Shown piece after piece: positions 17,013 through 24,325 of a stretch of 64,000 nt of DNA (positions within the stretch are counted from its first letter, which is position 1; the number at the start of each line of letters is the position of its first letter). Source of the stretch: Streptomyces sp. NBC_00659. GTDB lineage: Bacteria > Actinomycetota > Actinomycetes > Streptomycetales > Streptomycetaceae. Where the stretch lies: NCBI RefSeq assembly GCF_036226925.1, contig NZ_CP109031.1:682001-746000 (forward strand), written 5' to 3'. A model generated the notes under the pieces. The model did no database searches. It was not told the origin of the DNA and worked only from the letters and a program-made list of their open reading frames with translations. The position numbers and the translations under genes are program-made.

Positions 17013-17480
17013 TCACGCACTTCCCGGGTACACAGGCGGCCATGGGTAGCCGAGTTGCTCGGCATCGTGTGAACCACCCCAGACCTGCGCAGTGGCACGG
17101 GGATCATCCGCGGTCAGTCCTGCCTCAAGTCGCTCGGCCTGGTCGGCCTGGTCGGCCTGGTCGGCCTGGTCGGCCTGGTCGGCTGGATCGTCCGCGGAGA
17201 TCGGGAGAGTCATCCCGAACTGGAGCCAGGGTCGGTCCGCCTCGGTCCGGATACGGGGATGCATCAGGACGACGTGGATCCGATCGGGTTCCGTGCGGGA
17301 GGCCCAGATGGTTGCGCAGGCTCCCGATGTCCGCGTCGTTGTTCCAGACGTAGGCACACCCACAGTGCCGAACCACTCCACCTCGCGCTCGTCTTCGGCA
17401 TCGGTGAGAAGACGGCCATCCGCTGCGCGGACTCCGCACGCGCGCTTCTGGGTGAGGCTGCCGAGCGGCCATCGCAGTGA
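17013..17480 (-). pseudogene. Possible frameshifted hypothetical gene with ADQ repeat
   Basis: On the minus strand, protein-like sequence switches frame. DGRLLTDAEDEREVEWFGTV is in one frame, AYVWNNDADIGSLRNHLGLP is in the next, and DRIHVVLMHPRIRTEADRPW continues in the first frame, followed by ISADDPADQA and an Ala-Asp-Gln repeat. Read together they would make one continuous soluble protein, so two compensating indels, a decayed gene or sequencing errors are likely. No family is recognised. A single-frame reading of the same strand is possible but includes a Thr/Ser/Arg-rich patch exactly where the second frame looks protein-like. Confidence 0.35.
17135..17179. repeat. Five tandem copies of a 9-bp unit (cggcctggt)
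   Basis: Five exact head-to-tail copies of cggcctggt at 17135-17179. On the minus strand they encode Ala-Asp-Gln repeats in the possible pseudogene. A simple slippage-prone minisatellite. Confidence 0.9.
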
Positions 17481-17517
17481 AATCCGCTCGACCCGGTCAC
17501 CTCGTTGAAGAGACCCT

Positions 17518-18075
17518 ATGGGCATGGAGTTCCTCTGCTTCCACCGCGACCGGCCCGACTCCCTGCCGCTGCGCGACGAGCTACTGGAAGAGCACTGGTC
17601 ATATATGGACCGGTACGCGAAGGAGATGATCGCCCGGGGCCCGACCCTCGCCGACGACGGCGACACAGCCACCGGCAGCGTGCACATCGTCGACCTGCCC
17701 GATCCCGTCGCCGCCCGCGCGTTCGCGTTCGACGAGCCGAACTACCAGGCCGGCGTCTACCGGGACGTGCTGCTGCGACGGTGGCGCAACACACTGGGGC
17801 GCACCATGTGGGACTTTTCCGGTGGCCGGACCGGTGGCAACCGGTACCTGGTGCTCGGCCTCGGCACGGGGCACGCCGCCGATCTCGCGGTCCCGCCCGC
17901 CCGGGACGAGCTGATCGCCTACGGGCCGCTGCTGTCCGACAACGGCGCCACCTGGCTGGGCACGGCGGCGCTGCTCCGGGCGCCGGACCCGGACACGGCA
18001 CGCGCCATCCTGACCCCGGACCGGTACGCCGACATCGAGGTGCACAACTGGCAGTTCGGCGGGCGGCCGTCTTAA
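17518..18075 (+). CDS. YCII-family (YciI-like) protein, two-domain
   Basis: 185 aa. The N-terminal half (HRDRPDSLPLRDELLEEHWSYMDRY, then IARGPTLADDGDTATGSVHIVDLPDPVAARAF) matches the YCII-related ferredoxin-like fold, including the His-Asp region and the G-P-x-L motif. The C-terminal half repeats the pattern (ELIAYGPLLSDNGATWLGTAAL). Family members are small dimeric proteins, some of them dehydrochlorinases or muconolactone-type isomerases; the role here cannot be specified. The ATG at 17518 follows an aagaga sequence. It converges with the regulator gene at 18097. Confidence 0.8.
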   Translation: MGMEFLCFHRDRPDSLPLRDELLEEHWSYMDRYAKEMIARGPTLADDGDTATGSVHIVDLPDPVAARAFAFDEPNYQAGVYRDVLLRRWRNTLGRTMWDFSGGRTGGNRYLVLGLGTGHAADLAVPPARDELIAYGPLLSDNGATWLGTAALLRAPDPDTARAILTPDRYADIEVHNWQFGGRPS

Positions 18076-18096
18076 CCCCAGGACGTCCGGCCGACG

Positions 18097-19125
18097 TTAC
18101 GGCCGAAGCCCCTCGGATCTCTCAGCATCCTCGCGTTTCACCCGAACCCCCCGGGTACCGGATCCGGATGCGTCCAAGAGCACCTCCCCTGCCGCCGTCC
18201 GGACGTACAGCACCGATCGCCCCGCCCTCCGCCGCTCCACCATTCCCGCGTCGAGCAGCACACGCAGATGCCCGCCCACCGAACCCAGCGGCCGCCCGGT
18301 CACGGCGGCCAACTGGGTTGTACTCATGGGCGTCCCGAGCAGCGTCAGCAACCCGGCCCGCGCCGTCCCGATGAGCCTCCCGAGCCCGGCCGGGACGGGC
18401 CGCCTGTCGTGGTCCTCGGAGAGCACCCCCAGACACGGGTAGACGACTGCGTACCGCTCTCGCCCCTCCCACGACACCCAACTGGTCCTCGGCGTGACCG
18501 GCATGAACAGCAGCTCGGCCCCGGCGGTGATCTCCCGCGGCGGATAGGTGTTGTGATTGACCTGGAAGCGGCTGTTCCCGAGCCACCGCGTCCCCGGCTT
18601 CAGCGAGTCGAGGACTGCCGCCCAGCCGCCCTGATTGACTCGCGCGGTCCGCGCGGCCATGTCGGCGTCCATGACGCGCCGACGGCGCTCCCAGTCCGGC
18701 CGGACGGTCTCCTCCCAGACGTATGTCAGGAGCGCGGTCGCCCGCTCGGGCAGGTCGTCCCGCTCCAAGACGGAAGGGAGCGGTCCCCGCAGGGACACCC
18801 GGAGGTTGGCCCGTGCCTCCCCGCCATCGGTAGTCCGCACCCGGGCCACGGTCTCCTCGAAGCTCTCCCCGACGCGCGAGGTGGGGCAGAAGAAGTCGGC
18901 GATCCAGGATGTGCCGATGGCCGCCTGTACGAGCGGCGCGGCAGCCGGATCGGCCGCGAGATACGCACGGTAGCCGGGCAGATGCGCGCGCAGCCAGGCA
19001 TCCTCGCCCGGATGGGCACCGGTCCCCGCGTACAGCAGTCTCAGGCTCGCGAAGGCCTCGGCGAACGGCGAGAGCACGAACCGGCTGCGGGCGAGGGTGT
19101 CGGTGTCGATCTGCCACAAGCCCAT
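18097..19125 (-). CDS. ArsR-like winged-helix transcriptional regulator (DUF5937-type)
   Basis: 342 aa. The N-terminal 240 residues are an unrecognised ligand-type domain (LARSRFVLSPFAEAFASLRLL at the start), as in Streptomyces regulators annotated with DUF5937. The C-terminal part is an ArsR-type winged helix (LLTLLGTPMSTTQLAAVTG as the first helices, then GSVGGHLRVLLDAGMVERRR as recognition helix and wing). ATG at 19125 has gaaagg upstream and gives the typical MGLWQI N-terminus. It is divergent, 68 nt apart, from an MFS transporter gene, and so probably controls that transporter, a very common arrangement. The operator would lie in 19126-19193. Confidence 0.82.
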   Translation of the reverse strand: MGLWQIDTDTLARSRFVLSPFAEAFASLRLLYAGTGAHPGEDAWLRAHLPGYRAYLAADPAAAPLVQAAIGTSWIADFFCPTSRVGESFEETVARVRTTDGGEARANLRVSLRGPLPSVLERDDLPERATALLTYVWEETVRPDWERRRRVMDADMAARTARVNQGGWAAVLDSLKPGTRWLGNSRFQVNHNTYPPREITAGAELLFMPVTPRTSWVSWEGRERYAVVYPCLGVLSEDHDRRPVPAGLGRLIGTARAGLLTLLGTPMSTTQLAAVTGRPLGSVGGHLRVLLDAGMVERRRAGRSVLYVRTAAGEVLLDASGSGTRGVRVKREDAERSEGLRP

Positions 19126-19193
19126 CCGTACGACCTTTCGCGTGTCGCCGAAACAGTACACACGGCCCCGGATACGACTGGAGACTCCGGATC

Positions 19194-20417
19194 ATGCGCA
19201 GCTACAGATCCCTGTTCCGCACGGCGGAGTTCACCCCGTTCCTGCTCTCCTTCGCCGCTTTCGCCGCGGCCCAGACGATCGGCGGACTGGCCCTCGCCAC
19301 ACTGGTCTTCCGGGCCACCGGCTCCCCGTTCCTGTCGGCGGTGAGCATGTTCGGACCGCAACTGGCGCAGTTGCTGGGCGGCGCCTTCCTGCTCTCGGGC
19401 GCCGACCGACTGCCGCCGCGCGCGGTCCTGTCCGCCCTGGCGCTCTCTTTCGCGGCCGCCACGACGGTCCTGGCGCTGCCCGGTCTGCCGGTCTGGGCAG
19501 TCTTCGGCGTCGTGCTCCTGCAGGGCCTGGTCGCGTCGCTGGGCGGCGGAGTGCGCGGCGGCCTGCTGAACGAAATCTTGACCAAGGACGGCTACGTCCT
19601 GGGCCGTTCGGTATTCAACATGCTCTGGGGCCTGACGCAAATGGCCGGTTTCGCGACAGGTGGCGCGCTCCTCGCTCTCCTCTCCCCGCGGACCTGCCTG
19701 CTCCTCGCGGCGGCGCTGTACTTGCTGTCCGCCCTCGTCACCCACCTCGGCCTCACGGCCCGCCCGCCGCGCTCCGTCGGCCGCCCGTCCCTCGCGGCGA
19801 CCTGGCGCGCCAACGCCCTCCTGTGGTCCTCACACCACCGCCGCCTGACGTATCTGGGCCTGTGGGTTCCCAACGGCCTCATCGTCGGCGGCGATTCGCT
19901 GTATGTCTCGTACGCCCCCGAAGCGGCCGGCATGCTCTACGCGTTCGGCGCGCTCGGGATGTTCGCGGGCGACTTGGCCGTGGGCCGTCTCGTACCGCCC
20001 GCCCTGCGCCGTCGCCTCGCGACGCCGCTGCGCCTGCTGCTCGCGGTTCCCTACCTGTTCTTCGTCCTGCAGCCGGGGGTGGCGCTGTCAGCCGTGGCGG
20101 TCACCGTCGCCTCCGTCGGCTTCGCCGCGAGCCTGGTCCTCCAGGAACGCCTGATGTCACTCACCCCCGACGACCTCGCGGGCCAGGCCCTCGGGCTGCA
20201 CGCCACCGGCATGGCTGCCTTCCAAGGCATCGGCGCCCTCCTCGCGGGCACGCTGGCCCAACTGACCTCCCCGGCCACGGCGATGACACTGATGGCGGCC
20301 GCATCGGTCACCGTGACCCTGGCCCTCGCGGCACCGGGGAGGTGCGAGAAACGGCAGTCGGCCGTCCCCGGTACCCGCCCCGGCTTCCTGCCGGAACCAG
20401 CCGCCAGAGACACATGA
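19194..20417 (+). CDS. MFS transporter
   Basis: 407 aa with about 12 hydrophobic segments and a short charged tail. The N-terminus MRSYRSLFRTAEFTPFLLSFA is typical of the Streptomyces 12-TM MFS exporters found beside ArsR-like regulators. The substrate is not predictable. The start at 19194 leaves a 68-nt promoter region shared with the divergent regulator, whose product likely represses it. Confidence 0.88.
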   Translation: MRSYRSLFRTAEFTPFLLSFAAFAAAQTIGGLALATLVFRATGSPFLSAVSMFGPQLAQLLGGAFLLSGADRLPPRAVLSALALSFAAATTVLALPGLPVWAVFGVVLLQGLVASLGGGVRGGLLNEILTKDGYVLGRSVFNMLWGLTQMAGFATGGALLALLSPRTCLLLAAALYLLSALVTHLGLTARPPRSVGRPSLAATWRANALLWSSHHRRLTYLGLWVPNGLIVGGDSLYVSYAPEAAGMLYAFGALGMFAGDLAVGRLVPPALRRRLATPLRLLLAVPYLFFVLQPGVALSAVAVTVASVGFAASLVLQERLMSLTPDDLAGQALGLHATGMAAFQGIGALLAGTLAQLTSPATAMTLMAAASVTVTLALAAPGRCEKRQSAVPGTRPGFLPEPAARDT

Positions 20418-20714
20418 GCTGAGCTGCCTCTTCGTCGACGGCCTTGCACAGCGCGGTTTCGAAGCCGTCATTCCATCAGGACGCCATCGACGGCAACGCC
20501 ATGACCATCAACGCGCCCTGGCAGCCTCCGTCCAGACCGGGCGGAGCGCCCGTGGGGCGGCCGTAGTGAGCGCGGTCGGCGTCGAGGACGAGCCACGGGC
20601 ACTGGCGGCCGAAGCACTGGCGGCAACGGCGGCCATCCTGAAGTCTGGCCGCAGGTACCTGACAGCGGGCTCCTCCCGGGAGGGGTACCGACACGACGAC
20701 GGAGGCAGCATTCG
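20418..20714. other. Intergenic region, no gene supported
   Basis: About 300 nt. A plus-strand frame around 20566-20660 (Ala/Glu-rich, LAAEALAATAAILKSG) looks weakly protein-like but has no extension, ribosome site or family match. Nothing else is seen. Confidence 0.35.
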
Positions 20715-21908
20715 ATGGACCGAGCCGACGACGACGCACGGAAGATTCGCAGGGATCACACCGGACCGGGCTGCCCGATCGAACGCCGAGACGACGGCAC
20801 ATGGCAGGTGCGCGGCTACCCGACGGCACGCGCCGTTCTGCGCAGCACCGACACCGTACAGGCGGGTCTGGGCATCGAGACCGTCGAGAAGCTACCCGCC
20901 CGGATCCGGCGGCCCGTGCTGTACCGCGACGGGCCCGAACACCGGGAACACCGCCGTCAGACCGCCCGCTACTTCACCCCCCGCCGCGTGGACGAGCACT
21001 ACCGGGAACTCACCGAACGCGTCACGCACAAGCACCTGGACACCCTGCGTACCGAGGGCGAGGCACGGCTGGAGGACCTCACCTTCGGCGTCGCGATCGA
21101 CGTGGCGTGCGGGGTGATCGGCCTGACCCGCAGCAGACCCGGCATCCAGCGCCGCCTGGAGCGCTTCTTCCCCGAGGAGTTCGGCAGGCCCGGGCTGACC
21201 AGCCCGCACGGCATCTACTGGCTGCTGCGCCAGAACACCAACTGGCTGCGGATCTACCTCGCCGACGTACGCCCAGCCGTTCGCGCCCACCGCGAACGGC
21301 CCGCCGACAACCTGATTTCGCACCTGATCGCGGAGGGCTGTTCGAACCCCGAGATCCTCGGCGAGTGCCTCACCTACGCCGCTGCCGGAATGGTCACGAC
21401 CCGCGAGTTCATGTGCGTCGCCGCCTGGCATCTGTTCACCGACGCTGCTCTGCGCGAGCGCTACTCGACCGGGAGCGAGACCGAACGCCTTGCGGTGATC
21501 CATGAGCTCCTTCGCCTGGAACCCGCGGTCGCCCGACTGAGCCGGCGAACCACCGGCGCCTTCGACGTCCCGGGCGCCGACGGCCCGGTCACCGTACCCG
21601 CCGGCGCGCTCGTCGACATCTACGTGGACGAGGCCAACACCGACCCGCAGGCTGTGGGCGCCGCCCCCACGGCGGTCTGCCCCGGCCGGCCGGCAACGAC
21701 AGGGCGGTACGCGGCCGCCCTGTCCTTCGGAGACGGACCGCACCGCTGTCCCGGTGCCGACATCGCGATGATGGAGACCAACGTCTTCCTCGGGCACCTC
21801 TTCGCCCTCAAGGGCATCCGAATGCTCACGCCGCCCCGCGTCACGTTCCAGGACGAGATAGGGGGCTATGTGATCCGCGGACTCCGGGTGGCCGTCGACC
21901 GGGGGTGA
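20715..21908 (+). CDS. Cytochrome P450
   Basis: 397 aa. The heme-binding loop FGDGPHRCPG places the axial Cys at residue 345. The K-helix E-x-x-R is ELLR and the I-helix region is TYAAAGMVTTRE, with the acid/alcohol pair shifted from the usual AGxE/DT. A soluble class I bacterial P450 needing an external ferredoxin and reductase; none is adjacent. GGAGG 9 nt before the ATG supports the start. It stands apart from biosynthetic genes, so its substrate is unknown. The altered I-helix (T-T-R-E instead of D/E-T) may affect oxygen activation. Confidence 0.9.
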   Translation: MDRADDDARKIRRDHTGPGCPIERRDDGTWQVRGYPTARAVLRSTDTVQAGLGIETVEKLPARIRRPVLYRDGPEHREHRRQTARYFTPRRVDEHYRELTERVTHKHLDTLRTEGEARLEDLTFGVAIDVACGVIGLTRSRPGIQRRLERFFPEEFGRPGLTSPHGIYWLLRQNTNWLRIYLADVRPAVRAHRERPADNLISHLIAEGCSNPEILGECLTYAAAGMVTTREFMCVAAWHLFTDAALRERYSTGSETERLAVIHELLRLEPAVARLSRRTTGAFDVPGADGPVTVPAGALVDIYVDEANTDPQAVGAAPTAVCPGRPATTGRYAAALSFGDGPHRCPGADIAMMETNVFLGHLFALKGIRMLTPPRVTFQDEIGGYVIRGLRVAVDRG

Positions 21909-21981
21909 TGCCGGGCCGTCAGCACTCGTCCGGCGTCCCGGCCACGCACGCGTCCCCACGCGCCGGCCGCGTCGCCCGGTG

Positions 21982-22860
21982 TCAGATGTCCAGAACGCTC
22001 CTGATGGTGCGGACGACGCCGTCGTCGCTGTGCGCGGGAGCCAGGTGGCGGGCGCGGCTGATGACGGCGGGGTGGGCGTTGGCCATGGCGTACGACCAGT
22101 CGGCGGCGTCGAGCATGCCGAGATCGTTCAGATAGTCCCCGAACACCATCGTCTGGGCCGGACCGATGTTCAGGTGCTCCTGAAGCCGGCGCACGGCGAC
22201 TCCCTTGTCGGCGGTGTGGTTCATGACGTCGATCCAGTGCTCGCTGGAGACGACGACCTGGTGGGTGTCGGCGAAGGACGCCAGGGCGGGCGCCGTGGTG
22301 CGCTCGATCGGCCCGAAGTCGAAGACGGCCACCTTGACGATCTCGTCGTCCACCGCGGTGGCATCGTCGACCAGGCGGTGCGCGTTGTAGTACCGGCCCA
22401 CTTCATCGAGGAAGGCCTGGTCACCGCGTTCGATGTAGGCCGCGCGCTTGCCGCAGACGACGACGCCCACGTCCACACCCTCGTCCGTGAGCTGCCGGAC
22501 GGACTTGACCAGGCGGGCGGCGACGGCGGGGTCGAGTGGGTCCGAGGAAACCTCCACGCCGTCACGGACGACGAACGCGCCGTTCTCCGCTATGTAGACC
22601 ATGCCGTCGTCGGCGCCGACGAACAGGTGCGCCAGCGTGGCGTACTGACGTCCGCTGGCCGGACTGAAGACGACGCCCCGGCGGCGCAGCTCGGCCAGCA
22701 GGGGCCACAGCCCCTCCGGGACACGCCCGTCGGCGTCCAGCAGGGTGCCGTCCATGTCGGTGACGACGAGCCGGATGTCGGGACGAGGGGAGAAGGAAGC
22801 AGGAGCAGAGGCAGAGGCAGGGACAGGGACAGGGGCAGGGGCAGATCGCGTGGTCATCAT
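21982..22860 (-). CDS. HAD-superfamily (Cof-type) phosphatase
   Basis: 292 aa. After a low-complexity Ala/Pro/Val/Ser N-terminus (residues 8-24) comes the HAD motif I DMDGTLLDADGRVPE with its two catalytic Asp. Motif II lies in FSPASGRQYATL, the basic motif III in NHTADKGVAVRRL and motif IV in VFGDYLNDLGML. This is the Cof/IIB class, which dephosphorylates sugar phosphates or FMN-like substrates. The gene lies 37 nt downstream of a ROK repressor gene on the same strand, so it is probably co-transcribed and may act on a phosphosugar signal handled by that regulator. The start at 22860 includes the low-complexity tail; a start nearer motif I is possible. Confidence 0.87.
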   Translation of the reverse strand: MMTTRSAPAPVPVPASASAPASFSPRPDIRLVVTDMDGTLLDADGRVPEGLWPLLAELRRRGVVFSPASGRQYATLAHLFVGADDGMVYIAENGAFVVRDGVEVSSDPLDPAVAARLVKSVRQLTDEGVDVGVVVCGKRAAYIERGDQAFLDEVGRYYNAHRLVDDATAVDDEIVKVAVFDFGPIERTTAPALASFADTHQVVVSSEHWIDVMNHTADKGVAVRRLQEHLNIGPAQTMVFGDYLNDLGMLDAADWSYAMANAHPAVISRARHLAPAHSDDGVVRTIRSVLDI

Positions 22861-22897
22861 GTTCCGGTGGGTCGGTGCGGACAGGGGCTGAGGGCGG

Positions 22898-24040
22898 TCA
22901 CCACTGCGTGGCGGGGTGGGCGGCGCGGACGATCAGGGAACCGAGCTCCTCGACGGCACGGGAGCGTGCTCCGGCCAGCTCGGGCAGGGTCAGGGCCGCC
23001 GCGGTGACCGGGACGGAGCGTGGCGAGCGGGTCAGGTGTTCCTCGAGTGCGGCGATCAGGCGGGGGCGGGAGCCCCAGGGTCCGCCCACGACGACCGTCC
23101 GGGGGTCGGCGAGGGAGAGGGCCGCGGACAGGACACCGCCGATGGCGTGTGCCAGTGCGACGCGTACCCGGTCGGCGCCGGCGTCGGGGGCTTCCAGGAT
23201 CTCCAGCAGTCTCGGCACGTCGACGGCGGTGGAGGAGGCCCGGCGCAGGCCGAGCGCGGCGAACACCTCCGTGAAGGGCATCGCCTGCCCGTCCGGCCCC
23301 GCCGTGTACAGGTGTGCGATCTCCCCGACGAGCCCGCGATGTCCGCGGCGCACGACGCCGTCGCCGACCACGGCGCAGCCGAGGCCTTCTCCGAGGTGGA
23401 GGTAGACGAAGTCGTCGACGCCCTGCACGCAGCCGTACTCGTACTCCGCGCGCGCGGCCCAGTTGACGTCGTTGTCCACCAGAACCGGGCCCGTCACCGT
23501 GCCGGCCAGGACGGCGGGCGGATCGAGCGCGCCCACCAGGAACGGGGCGTCCGGCAGGTGCACCAGTCGGCCGGTCGCCCGGTCGACGGGGTCGGCGGCG
23601 CTCACGACCGCCAGACGCAGCGGTCCGCCGTTCCGGCCGCCGAGCTGTACAGCGGCCGCGCCGAGCGCCTCGGCGACCGCTTCCTGTCCCGCGTCGGCCT
23701 GCAGCGCGGTACGGACCTGCCCGTGGGTGCGCCCGAGGGCGTCCACCGCCTCGGCGACAACACCGTGCGGGGTGATGCTCGCCACCAGGGCGGTACCGAG
23801 GTGCGGGGCGAGCGCGTAGTACGAGCCGACCCGGCCGCGCCCGGTGGTGCGCTCGCCGGTGTCGACCACGAGTCGTGCCTGCTCGAGCCGCTGGACACTC
23901 TCGGAGATGGTCGGCTTGGAGATGCCGGTCCTGGTGGCGATCTCCGCCCGGGTGAGCCGGGCGTGGGCCATCAGGACGCGCAGCACGTTCTCGTCCGTCA
24001 GGGCACGCAGCAGTTCCAGGGACGGTTTCGGTGCGGTCAC
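22898..24040 (-). CDS. ROK-family transcriptional repressor
   Basis: 380 aa. The N-terminal MarR-like winged helix (LTRAEIATRTGISKPTISESVQRLEQARLV) binds DNA. The C-terminal sugar-kinase-like fold has the phosphate loop LVDNDVNWAARAE and the ROK segment GEGLGCAVVGDGVVRRGHRGLVGEIAHL. The usual Cys-rich zinc motif (C-x-C-G-x-x-G-C-x-E) is missing. ROK repressors sense sugars or phosphosugars. The GTG start lies just inside an imperfect inverted repeat likely to be its own operator, suggesting autoregulation and a near-leaderless transcript. Its only operon partner is the HAD phosphatase. Confidence 0.88.
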   Translation of the reverse strand: MTAPKPSLELLRALTDENVLRVLMAHARLTRAEIATRTGISKPTISESVQRLEQARLVVDTGERTTGRGRVGSYYALAPHLGTALVASITPHGVVAEAVDALGRTHGQVRTALQADAGQEAVAEALGAAAVQLGGRNGGPLRLAVVSAADPVDRATGRLVHLPDAPFLVGALDPPAVLAGTVTGPVLVDNDVNWAARAEYEYGCVQGVDDFVYLHLGEGLGCAVVGDGVVRRGHRGLVGEIAHLYTAGPDGQAMPFTEVFAALGLRRASSTAVDVPRLLEILEAPDAGADRVRVALAHAIGGVLSAALSLADPRTVVVGGPWGSRPRLIAALEEHLTRSPRSVPVTAAALTLPELAGARSRAVEELGSLIVRAAHPATQW

Positions 24041-24049
24041 ACGACCATT

Positions 24050-24071
24050 CTAGTAAGGACTCTTTCCTAAA
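24050..24071 (-). promoter_or_regulatory. Candidate ROK operator overlapping the repressor promoter
   Basis: The plus-strand sequence tagtaagga-ct-ctttcctaa is an imperfect inverted repeat like the TTAGGAAA/TTTCCTAA boxes bound by several ROK repressors. It ends about 10 nt upstream of the GTG of the ROK gene, where it would overlap the -10 region. Confidence 0.55.
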
Positions 24072-24088
24072 CATGCACGCGGGCCTGC

Positions 24089-24277
24089 GTTGACGCACCA
24101 GGGGGTGGAGACGGCAGCCAGCCGCTCCGCGACCTGTTCGGGCCGCCAGGCGTCCGCCCACCGGGCATCGAGTTCATCCGCCGCGAGTACTACGCCACCA
24201 CGGGGCACGGAGTCGGTCATCCCCACGAGCTGGTGGGGTCAGCCCACGGTGACCGCTCCAGCGGGAACCGGGCATGA
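24089..24277 (+). pseudogene. Gene fragment (C-terminal remnant, family unknown)
   Basis: A 62-codon open stretch without a start codon reads GSQPLRDLFGPPGVRPPG then IEFIRREYYATTGHGVGHPH and ends at a TGA at 24275. The composition is protein-like, unlike the other frames here. It begins right after an in-frame stop near 24070, so it looks like the 3' end of a gene whose front was lost. No family recognised. Confidence 0.3.
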
Positions 24278-24281
24278 GCGA

Positions 24282-24312
24282 GGGAGGCGGCCCCGTGAAG
24301 GAGCCGCCTCCC
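24282..24312 (-). terminator. Hairpin terminator downstream of the lamin-tail gene
   Basis: A perfect 10-bp stem (gggaggcggc / gccgcctccc) with an 11-nt loop, 14 nt past the stop of the minus-strand gene at 24326. Confidence 0.8.
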
Positions 24313-24325
24313 GTGTTCGGCACGA

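Noticed and set aside
17135..17179. Origin-like iterons
   Set aside because: The 9-bp tandem repeat has no DnaA-box character and is explained by an Ala-Asp-Gln coding repeat.
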